NCBI GenBank assembly: GCA_016463225.1
Contig: JAEMRT010000012.1
Location: 36,625-79,611, forward strand
Source: Sphingopyxis sp.
GTDB taxonomy: Bacteria; Pseudomonadota; Alphaproteobacteria; Sphingomonadales; Sphingomonadaceae
Direction: 5' to 3'
DNA length: 42,987 nt
Shown here: piece by piece, positions 34,318-41,110 of the stretch
How the letters are laid out: the number at the start of each line of letters is the position of its first letter
Numbering within the stretch: position 1 is the stretch's first letter
Made by a program: the position numbers and the translations under genes
Notes under the pieces: generated by a model
What the model was told of the DNA's origin: nothing
Database searches by the model: none
The model's input: only the letters and a program-made list of their open reading frames with translations

Positions 34318-34641
34318 TTAGCTGGCCTCCACCGCGCGGGCCTCAAATGAGACCCCAAGCTGCTTACCCACCGCTCCAAAGATCACGGCGAGATTGTCCA
34401 TGCTGGGATTGCCCCTTTCAGACAGCATTCGGTGGAGGCTCTTACTGGGATGACTGGTTTCCGCCGCAAGCGCCTCGAAGCCCACAGATGCATTGACAAG
34501 ATCGCGCAGGACCAATCGCGCCACATCAGGTTCGCCGTTCAGAAAGGCCGTTGCCGCTTCATCGAGCATGGCCTTGGCGAAAGCCGGCTCTCGAGCCACG
34601 CGCTCCTTCACTGTTTCCTTGAAATCTCGGGTCAGCGCCAT
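34318..34641 (-). CDS. HigA-like antitoxin
   Basis: A 107-aa antitoxin-type protein. A helix-turn-helix is visible in the C-terminal half (VGFEALAAETSHPSKSLHRM, then LSERGNPSMDNLAVIFGAVG), typical of antidotes paired with HigB/RelE-type toxins. The ATG at 34641 has AGGA 9 nt upstream and starts 4 nt after the toxin stop. It should neutralise the toxin and repress the pair by binding the palindrome at 35000. Such modules stabilise mobile elements. Confidence 0.82.
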   Translation of the reverse strand: MALTRDFKETVKERVAREPAFAKAMLDEAATAFLNGEPDVARLVLRDLVNASVGFEALAAETSHPSKSLHRMLSERGNPSMDNLAVIFGAVGKQLGVSFEARAVEAS

Positions 34642-34645
34642 CTCG

Positions 34646-34999
34646 CTAATTCCTGCCTTTTTTGCCGGTCGCCCTGCGGACCTTGTATTCATTCAGCAGC
34701 ACCCCAGCCTGATCGATGTCTGACTGTTGCCGCTTCTTCGTCCCACCTACGAACAGGATGACGAGTTCATCGCCATCTTTAGTGAGATAGAGTCGGTAGC
34801 CCGGCCCCCAATCGATCCGATACTCTCCCAGGCCACCGCCAATCCACTTTACGTTCGATACATTGCCCAACTCCAGCCGTAATATGGCTGTCGCCACTTT
34901 AGCGGAGGCCTGTGGATCCAGACCGTCGAACCATGACCGGAACGGACAGGAACCGTCCTCGCAGATATATTCCTGAACTATCAACTCATAGCCTTTCAA
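34646..34999 (-). CDS. RelE/HigB-like toxin (Gp49 family)
   Basis: A 117-aa toxin of the phage-derived Gp49/HigB-like group, an mRNA interferase family. Core pattern: CPFRSWFDGLDPQASAKVAT, then GLGEYRIDWGPGYRLYLTKD and LFVGGTKKRQQSDI. The lysine/arginine-rich C-terminus extends a little past the usual end. Start: TTG at 34999, immediately beside the 16-bp palindrome 35000-35015; no ATG in frame fits. Toxin-first order is normal for higBA. Located between the cargo and the integrase, it likely helps retain the element. Confidence 0.85.
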   Translation of the reverse strand: MKGYELIVQEYICEDGSCPFRSWFDGLDPQASAKVATAILRLELGNVSNVKWIGGGLGEYRIDWGPGYRLYLTKDGDELVILFVGGTKKRQQSDIDQAGVLLNEYKVRRATGKKGRN

Positions 35000-35015
35000 G
35001 TAACATATATGTTAC
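35000..35015. promoter_or_regulatory. Operator palindrome of the toxin-antitoxin pair
   Basis: GTAACATATATGTTAC, a perfect 16-bp palindrome directly touching the toxin TTG start. Placement fits binding by the antitoxin to block both transcription and translation start. The centre ATATAT may overlap a -10 element. Confidence 0.65.
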
Positions 35016-35035
35016 CACATGTCCAGCGTCTGCGA

Positions 35036-36304
35036 TCAGGCGACCAGTCGCAGGCGGTCAAGCTTGGCGGCCCCTTGTGCCAGCAGCTTGGCGATTTCAT
35101 CTGACGTGCGTCGCACGGCCAGTTTTAGGGCTTCATCGACGTGAATATAGTCCTGCGTCACATTCTGTGATGCGTGACCCAGCATCGCGCGGATCGTCAG
35201 TTCAGAAAAACCAAGTTCGGCAGCAATGCTCGCGAAAGTGTGCCGCAAGGTGTGGGGCGTAACGCCCACTATGCCTGCAAATCCGCAGATACGTTGAAGG
35301 CAGGCACTGGCCGCCGTGAAGGGGCCGTCGCCTGTCGTGGCCGGGAAAACATGGGGATTGCCTGCAACCTGTGCCTGCGCCACGATCAACTTGATTGCTT
35401 CTGGTCCGATTGCCCGGATTTGTCCGCCGGTTTTGGTGTCGGGGAAGGCGACAAAACCGCCCATCGGGTTCACCCATGCGCGCTCCATGGCTTGGCCTTC
35501 TTCACGGCGATATCCAGTTAAGAGCAACAATTTGATCACCGAAATCCCCGTCGGACTAACGCCCTGCTGCTCGGCATAGACCATGGCCTTGCCCAGCGTT
35601 CCGATCTCTGCAACGCTGAGCCGACGGGTCTTCTTATTGCCCGCCAGCTTCTTGGCGCCTTTGGTGGGGTGTTCGGAAAGCAACCCCTTATGCCTGGCAT
35701 GGCCCAGGATCGCCTGGATCGTTCCGAGGCAGCGCGCAGCAACGCCGGGACCACCGGTCGCCTTACCACCGCGCCCGCCGCTGCGGCCCTTCTGCGTCTT
35801 GTGATTTTTGACGTCGTCCTGCATTGCCTCGACGTCGGCGATTGTCAGATGCCGCGCTATGCGCTTGCCGATCAGGGGCTTGATATGCGTCTTGATCCGG
35901 CTTTCATCCATCGCCAGCGAGGATTCCTTGATCGGACGGTTCTTGCGGCCGAGAATCCTGCCGGCCCGGGCCTCCGTCAGATACCAATCGCACAGTTCCG
36001 TGACGGTCATCTCCTTGCGCGCACGACGTGCCTCTTCGGCAGGGTCTTCGCCGGAAGCAACCTCGCCAAGCTTGATCTTCGCCAGATCGCGCGCTTGATC
36101 CACCGTAATGACGCCGAAGCGACCGATCTTGACGCGCCTGATGCGGCCTTCCTTGTTCATATATTGGATGACGAAGGTCTTGGTGCCGGTCGGCCCTATG
36201 CGAACCCCGAACCCTTTGATCTCGGTATCCCAGATGAACGCCTGACCCGCCTTGGGTGGGGTAAGTGCATCGACCGATCGCTTGTTGAGCTTGGCCTGCG
36301 CCAT
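35036..36304 (-). CDS. int: Tyrosine-type site-specific integrase
   Basis: A 422-aa phage/island integrase of the DUF4102 (Arm-DNA-binding) type. N-terminal arm-binding domain at about 5-90 (KAGQAFIWDTEIKGFGVRIG), core-binding domain at about 110-200, catalytic domain from about 210. The catalytic residues are visible: Arg in LTGYRREEGQAM, HTLRHTFAS (H-x-x-R), GHAS and the tyrosine in DYIHVD. GGAGG is 8 nt before the ATG at 36304. It lies 184 bp from a tRNA-Gly 3' half, the probable attachment site, and is divergently oriented from it, its start facing the site. It is the likely engine of insertion and excision of the element to its left. Confidence 0.93.
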   Translation of the reverse strand: MAQAKLNKRSVDALTPPKAGQAFIWDTEIKGFGVRIGPTGTKTFVIQYMNKEGRIRRVKIGRFGVITVDQARDLAKIKLGEVASGEDPAEEARRARKEMTVTELCDWYLTEARAGRILGRKNRPIKESSLAMDESRIKTHIKPLIGKRIARHLTIADVEAMQDDVKNHKTQKGRSGGRGGKATGGPGVAARCLGTIQAILGHARHKGLLSEHPTKGAKKLAGNKKTRRLSVAEIGTLGKAMVYAEQQGVSPTGISVIKLLLLTGYRREEGQAMERAWVNPMGGFVAFPDTKTGGQIRAIGPEAIKLIVAQAQVAGNPHVFPATTGDGPFTAASACLQRICGFAGIVGVTPHTLRHTFASIAAELGFSELTIRAMLGHASQNVTQDYIHVDEALKLAVRRTSDEIAKLLAQGAAKLDRLRLVA

Positions 36305-36320
36305 ATGCGCTTCCTCCATT

Positions 36321-36367
36321 TTATTACGCGAGCCCTGAAAAACCGAAAAGTAATAAGGACGTAATAA
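36321..36367. promoter_or_regulatory. Repeats upstream of the integrase gene
   Basis: TTATTACG (36321-36328) is the exact inverse of CGTAATAA (36360-36367), and a direct GTAATAA copy begins at 36350, 11 bp before the second. They lie just before the integrase ribosome site. Candidate arm-type integrase sites or autoregulatory operator. Confidence 0.5.
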
Positions 36368-36405
36368 AAATCGGTCGTTTCGTGGCAAATCAGAGGTTAC
36401 TGCGT

Positions 36406-36473
36406 CGTAGCTGCGATGGCAATATCCATTTGAAAAGGCGTAGAAAATCGTAGAATGGTGAGTTCTGGCGTAG
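36406..36473. repeat. Four phased CGTAG words between int and the attachment site
   Basis: CGTAG begins at 36406, 36439, 36449 and 36469, spaced 33, 10 and 20 bp, close to whole helical turns. They lie between the integrase promoter and the tRNA fragment. Candidate binding sites for an excision factor or integrase arm; may be chance. Confidence 0.4.
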
Positions 36474-36487
36474 CTCTCAAAATCGGG

Positions 36488-36532
36488 TTGCCAAGGTTGG
36501 GGTCGAGGGTTCGAATCCCTTCGCCCGCTCCA
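36488..36532 (+). other. Attachment site: 3' half of tRNA-Gly(GCC)
   Basis: From TTGCCAA (the GCC anticodon loop) through the T-arm GAGGGTTCGAATCCCTT and CGCCCGC-T-CCA, the 45 bases match the 3' half of a bacterial tRNA-Gly(GCC). The sequence to its left cannot form the D-arm and acceptor 5' strand, so this is not a working tRNA. Such 3' halves are duplicated when an integrase inserts an element into a tRNA gene; the intact copy should lie beyond the left end of the window on this strand. The clc element also uses tRNA-Gly. Confidence 0.82.
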
Positions 36533-37171
36533 AAAACACCAGCAAAAGCAACAGTTTAGCCCTCATGGGCAAGCGGCCCGTTTTGACCGGGGTAACGCTG
36601 GGGTAACTCTTCCTTTTTGCTAGGCAGGGCAGGACCGCCTGGTCGGCATTGCTCGATGCCTGCTGACGCGCTGTCGTCCGCGATGCCAAAAACCGTGTCC
36701 GGAAAGCTGCCCGAGTCGATGGTGGCGTATGCTTGCTGGCCTGGTGGGGCGGCACCGCTTGCAGCGCCAGTTCCTTCTATTTCCGTCCTCGAAGGCCGTC
36801 GAGCAGCGGGGCGGGGTGACCAGGGGGCAACCGTCCTTGGCGGGGTATTCCCGTCCTCTCGACGGGCATATCGGGGCCGTCCCTCGGCTGCAGTGGCCTT
36901 TGGCTCAGTCGGGGTCCCCACGACCAATGCGATAGGCCCGTCGCGCGTCAGCAAAACTCTGCCCTGCCAACTCAGCCAACAAGGCCATCCGCGCGCAAGC
37001 GATCTACAGCGGCATGCACGGCTGGCATAGCGCCTCGCCACTCTTCCCCCTGCGACATGGCACGCGCTACTTCGCTCGGGCAGTCGGTGGCCGACCTGAA
37101 GCCGAGGCTCATCATCCGCTCGCGTGCCGTCACGTCGCTATCACGCCGAAATCGGACGGTTCTTCGAAGCG
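36533..37171. other. Stretch without a supported gene
   Basis: Open frames exist on both strands (up to 161 codons at 36556-37041 minus) but none shows a known domain or a good ribosome site. Probably decayed DNA next to the element boundary, continuous with the RHS relic that follows. Confidence 0.45.
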
Positions 37172-37363
37172 TCCACTTACACCTATGACGCCCTGGGTCG
37201 GCTCACAAACGCCAGCACGACACGCACGGCCAACAACGGTGTATAGATGAGCACGACCTATGATCCGGCTGACAATCGCCTGACCGATCAGGTGACCGGG
37301 TCTGCGACCAAGGTGGTGGTGCCGATCAATGGGCTTACGGTCATGCTGGTGCCGGACAATTAA
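37172..37363 (+). pseudogene. RHS/YD-repeat protein remnant
   Basis: Reading from 37172 gives STYTYDALGRLTNAS and, after a TAG at 37244, STTYDPADNRLTDQVTG, two YD repeats of the RHS kind, then VVVPINGLTVMLVPDN and TAA. The rest of the gene is missing or unrecognisable. It is a leftover of an RHS toxin or surface protein gene. Confidence 0.75.
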
Positions 37364-37367
37364 GCAA

Positions 37368-37400
37368 AACAGGGGGCAGTTTTGCTGGCCAACAGGGGGC
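37368..37400. repeat. Paired AACAGGGGGC words
   Basis: AACAGGGGGC occurs at 37368-37377 and 37391-37400, 23 bp apart, just after the RHS remnant. Spaced G-rich terminal words are common at IS21-type ends; no transposase is near. Possibly an element scar. Confidence 0.3.
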
Positions 37401-37444
37401 GGGTCAGAGGCTGATTGGGTTTTGACCCTAACGGACTGAACTTG

Positions 37445-37469
37445 TGGGACGGCCTGTAGCGCCGTCCCA
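37445..37469. terminator. Strong hairpin downstream of the lipase gene
   Basis: TGGGACGGC and its exact inverse GCCGTCCCA around a 7-nt loop. It lies 60 bp past the lipase stop on the minus strand. No T-run on either side, so termination is plausible but not proven. Confidence 0.4.
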
Positions 37470-37528
37470 TGACTCAACTCTTGTGCCAGACGAATATCAG
37501 GAGAATGACGTAGCCGCATAGTCTGCCG

Positions 37529-39892
37529 TCAAACCAACCATTCGGCAAGTGTCAAAGGTATTGTAATATTACCCGGATTATTCAGAGCGTAAATGGATTC
37601 CGGCAAAACTGTATTGTTCAGATAGAACCATTGGACATCGATGTAATCGATCTCTGGCGTGATGCCTTCTTCACCAAGATTGGGAATGTTGCCGTCTGGG
37701 CCAACAACGCTTGCATCATTAGCAAAATATCCTCTTGGTGTGGACGAATTTGCGATGGCTGCCTGTTCTGTACCCGCCTCCAAGTAAATGCCGTAATCTC
37801 CGCTGGAAAAATCCTCGATTCGAATTTCACTTTTGTCCGGGAGAAAAACAGTCAATACGTCCCATCCGTCTTCCCAGTCATAAATGATCCCGTGCTCATC
37901 CAGATGCGCCGCTTTGCTGATAGACCATTCCCAAGTGCTACCTCCCTCAGTGATCGATAAGGTTTCTTCCTCAATGACCACCCAATCTGCGCCATTTAGG
38001 GCGTGCCCGTTCCAAACAATGGAATCAGAGATACCGCCATCGGTCAAAACAATCTGGCGATAATCCTCATCGAACACTTGAAGCCAAACCAAATCTTCGC
38101 CTGCACCAGTCGAGATCGTTCCATGTCCCATAACGGTAATGATGTCATTTCCAGCACCGGCATCAATCACATTGTCATCAAAGCCACCAATGATGACATC
38201 GTTGCCAGCGCCTCCGATAAGGACATTGTTACCCGTTTCTTCAATCAAAACGTCGTTCCCGTCGCTGCCCAGCAGATAGTCATCGCCCGATCCACCGAAT
38301 AACTGGTCATTGCCTTGTCCGCCCAGCAATATGTCGGACCCCTCCCTGCCAAGCAGAGCTTCGTTCCAACCACTCCCAAGAAGCAAATCATCTGAGTTTC
38401 CGCGATCTGCTGCATCCGCGCCATGCCCAGCCAATGCGACAATCATATCAATTTGCCCAGCAGCAACATCGAGCGCCGGAGCTGGGGCATTACCAATCTC
38501 TTGAAGGACCAGATTGACGGAACCGATCAAATTGGTTCCTGAAAATATGCTTTGATTGGTTGTCGTATACCAACTCAAGGCATCGTTGAATTCGGATTGT
38601 GAAACAAATTGCGTTGCGATCGAATTGACCAGATCATCTCGACCCAGAGGAGTAAAGTTTGTCGAATTGAACGCCCACTTTTCGACAGAAAGATTTATCG
38701 AAAAAGACATATTGTCTTCATGCAGCGTTAAAATTCCCTGCTCATATATTGAGGAATTCTGGATTGCATGTTTTGCCAGTAATCCGGCATATTGAACAAA
38801 AGCCGTAGTAATATTTTGTTGTAATTCAGGATGAATGTATTCCGCGAGATCAGATGCGACCAGCGTGCCAAGATCACTGGCATCACCAAAAAAGGCATCT
38901 ACCGCCGTATCTCCGAATGGTCGAACGCCTTCGTCAATAACGCTGTATGCAATAGCGGTGGCCATTTGGTCGCCAGATTCATCTACCCCTGTCCCAAGGA
39001 CAATATTATTTTCTTTTATGAAGCCAATCGCTGCCCCAATATCGTTGTCGTTATACGTTTCCCATAAGATGGGAGCCACCTCTTCCCAACCGCTATAATT
39101 ATTGCCCTGCTCCCAAAGAAGGAGAGTATGCATAGCCATATTGTGGCGTTCAAAAATATCGATAGGATCAAGAGGATCGATAGGAGACGTTCCAATATCC
39201 AATTTCTCAACAGTCGTGGACTGCAAATGACGCAAATTCTCCAGAAATTCCGAGTCAATAGCAAATCCATGGATATTGTTAGAAATAAGCGGAGACCAAG
39301 GAGATGAATTTCCAAAAATCAGAGATTTAGCGTTGAGTACAGTATCATATAATTCCGGGTCGGAGTATATATCTACTGAGTAATCATTGTCCGGATCAAA
39401 CGGCTGATCAAATGCTTGAATATAAGAATAGGCATTTTCGACTGATAATTCGAATGGCATGTTTGCAAAAATTTCGGCATTTATGCCGTGAAATGCTGCT
39501 ACAATACCAGCAAGGCCTCCACCAAGACTATGCCCTGTCAAAGATATGGCATCGGGATCGATATTAAAGGCTGGATTCGATCCCGCATCTACTACGGAGT
39601 TGTAAAAGTCGAGCGCAGCCAGAAACTGGTATGAAAAAGGAGTGCCTATCCCTATTCCCCAATCGCTAATGTCAGCGTTCGCATCCGTTCCACGATAGCT
39701 GACAATAGTAGATCCATCGCTTGCAGAATAAGCCGCTGCAACAAAAGAATTTTCTATGTATCCACTTGGTAGCACTATATTTTGTAAAGTGTAATTTCCT
39801 ATCTGTGTGCTCGCAACCTTAAGAGATATATTATGGAATCTATTATATGAATCCATAGAAAGTACAGCATTCATCAATGCATTACTAGTCAT
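37529..39892 (-). CDS. RTX-repeat class 3 lipase-like protein
   Basis: A 787-aa protein. The N-terminal part is a class 3 lipase-like alpha/beta hydrolase: TIVSYRGTDANADISDW, and the nucleophile elbow LTGHSLGGGLAG with Ser122. The middle (about 150-490) is not recognised. Residues about 502-591 hold RTX calcium-binding nonapeptides such as GGQGNDQLFGGSGDDYL and LIGGAGNDVIIGG. There is no N-terminal signal peptide, so export by type I secretion or another signal-independent route is expected. AGAGG is 8 nt before the ATG. It follows a lipoprotein gene by 12 nt. The region is visibly AT-richer than its neighbours, suggesting separate acquisition. It may be a secreted lipase or a contact toxin acting on membranes. 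Confidence 0.8.
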   Translation of the reverse strand: MTSNALMNAVLSMDSYNRFHNISLKVASTQIGNYTLQNIVLPSGYIENSFVAAAYSASDGSTIVSYRGTDANADISDWGIGIGTPFSYQFLAALDFYNSVVDAGSNPAFNIDPDAISLTGHSLGGGLAGIVAAFHGINAEIFANMPFELSVENAYSYIQAFDQPFDPDNDYSVDIYSDPELYDTVLNAKSLIFGNSSPWSPLISNNIHGFAIDSEFLENLRHLQSTTVEKLDIGTSPIDPLDPIDIFERHNMAMHTLLLWEQGNNYSGWEEVAPILWETYNDNDIGAAIGFIKENNIVLGTGVDESGDQMATAIAYSVIDEGVRPFGDTAVDAFFGDASDLGTLVASDLAEYIHPELQQNITTAFVQYAGLLAKHAIQNSSIYEQGILTLHEDNMSFSINLSVEKWAFNSTNFTPLGRDDLVNSIATQFVSQSEFNDALSWYTTTNQSIFSGTNLIGSVNLVLQEIGNAPAPALDVAAGQIDMIVALAGHGADAADRGNSDDLLLGSGWNEALLGREGSDILLGGQGNDQLFGGSGDDYLLGSDGNDVLIEETGNNVLIGGAGNDVIIGGFDDNVIDAGAGNDIITVMGHGTISTGAGEDLVWLQVFDEDYRQIVLTDGGISDSIVWNGHALNGADWVVIEEETLSITEGGSTWEWSISKAAHLDEHGIIYDWEDGWDVLTVFLPDKSEIRIEDFSSGDYGIYLEAGTEQAAIANSSTPRGYFANDASVVGPDGNIPNLGEEGITPEIDYIDVQWFYLNNTVLPESIYALNNPGNITIPLTLAEWLV

Positions 39893-39904
39893 GTGTTCAA
39901 CCTC

Positions 39905-40612
39905 TTACTGGCTGTAAAAATGTGATTTTTCGATCCTTTTTTCGGACGGAAGTTCCTTCGCCGGATTCGCTCGCGCATATGGATCAAAGTAATCATTTCT
40001 GTATTTTTCGAACCATGGCAGAATTGCGTTGATCCTTCGTGTGACGGGATCATCGGTAATTTCTATCGTCATGCTGACCAGCTTTGCGCCTTTGACAATC
40101 TGATCCACCCTACCTGCGTCTGCGGCAACGATAGAGTTGGGGTCGTTGATGTCGGTAAAGTGCGCAACGATCGGATAATATTCGGGAGAAACGGGGCGCG
40201 AGCCACGGATGCGCGACAGCTCCTCGAATTGATCCTTCACCACGCTATCATATCGATCGTCATTTGCGCTTATGGAGATAGGTGTCAAACTTTGCGCAAA
40301 GCTGGATCGTAGCATCCGTAAGGTTTCTTCCTGACCTCTTTGCCATTTACGAACAACGAAAATATAATTGCCGTCAGCCAGGCGGACAGGCACCGCCTCG
40401 CCGTGAATCGTGACCTGCAACCCCCCAATTTTTGGAATGGGGAATTTAGGGCCGATAATGGATTTCAATTCTGTAACCCCTGAACCGCTCCGGCGACCCT
40501 GGGGCGTGTCGATCACGATAGTGAGACGGTAATGGATGGTCGGGAGGAACGTGACACATCCACCAAGGAATATCGGAAAAATCAAAGAAATAAGCGTAGC
40601 AAGAACTCGCAT
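39905..40612 (-). CDS. Putative lipoprotein partner of the RTX lipase
   Basis: A 235-aa protein with a lipoprotein signal: a hydrophobic stretch LATLISLIFPIFLGGC, with the lipobox LGGC putting the acylated cysteine at about position 19. The mature part has no recognised domain; GYR-like strands and the charged tail FEKYRNDYFDPYARAN are notable. It is upstream of the lipase in the same unit (12 nt apart). Lipase and lipoprotein pairs with this layout are known among lipase effectors and their immunity proteins, so a protective or export-helper role is inferred, not shown. Confidence 0.65.
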   Translation of the reverse strand: MRVLATLISLIFPIFLGGCVTFLPTIHYRLTIVIDTPQGRRSGSGVTELKSIIGPKFPIPKIGGLQVTIHGEAVPVRLADGNYIFVVRKWQRGQEETLRMLRSSFAQSLTPISISANDDRYDSVVKDQFEELSRIRGSRPVSPEYYPIVAHFTDINDPNSIVAADAGRVDQIVKGAKLVSMTIEITDDPVTRRINAILPWFEKYRNDYFDPYARANPAKELPSEKRIEKSHFYSQ

Positions 40613-41110
40613 CGTGCAGCCCTATAGAGATCGGCTCGCTCGGACGCCGGTTCGTGGTTGTGTGGGTATAAGCGCCTCATATTGCAACGATAAGATGATC
40701 CATTTAGGTTTACTCTTTATTAGCATCACGCCCGACGCGCTTGTGCAGGTGAGCGTGCTGGAATATTCAACCGCAAGACTCTCGTTATGAGCCAAGGACC
40801 GCCGGGAGGGCAGGTCACGTTCCATGTTGCGAGGTTGCGCCAATCCAAGCCGCTCGAGTGGGAAAATGGCGTGCCAATCAGCGGTCAGTCCGGTTATGAC
40901 CGGGGACGTTTCTGCCGTCCAAATGCGAGATGGCAAATGGCAGTTGTTGCCGAGACCCGACGTTCGACGATCGGCCGACGGGCTGACGCTCGAGAGTTTT
41001 GTGCTACCCTCACGGGGAGAGCCGTGGTTGGCTTCGCCGGCCTAGGGTACGCTCCTGAATGGCCTGAATAAACCGACAGTGCTATCCGGCCAATGCCAAA
41101 AAGGGTACCG
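40613..41110. other. Intergenic stretch without a supported gene
   Basis: Divergent spacer between the lipoprotein and the RelA/SpoT-domain gene. Short open frames on both strands lack resemblance to known families. It must contain promoters for both sides but no clear consensus pair was identified. Confidence 0.45.

Noticed and set aside
36435..36532. Complete tRNA-Gly gene
   Set aside because: GTAGCTC at 36470 resembles a D-arm, but the distance to the anticodon loop is about 6 nt too short and no 5' acceptor strand pairs with CGCCCGC. Only the 3' half is present.
36556..37041. 161-codon minus-strand open frame
   Set aside because: Arginine- and proline-rich composition, no domain resemblance and no ribosome site; typical of chance open frames in GC-rich DNA.
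38200..38360. Tandem DNA repeat or CRISPR-like array
   Set aside because: The periodicity comes from codons of the RTX nonapeptides; units are diverged and lack spacers. No CRISPR array was seen in the window.
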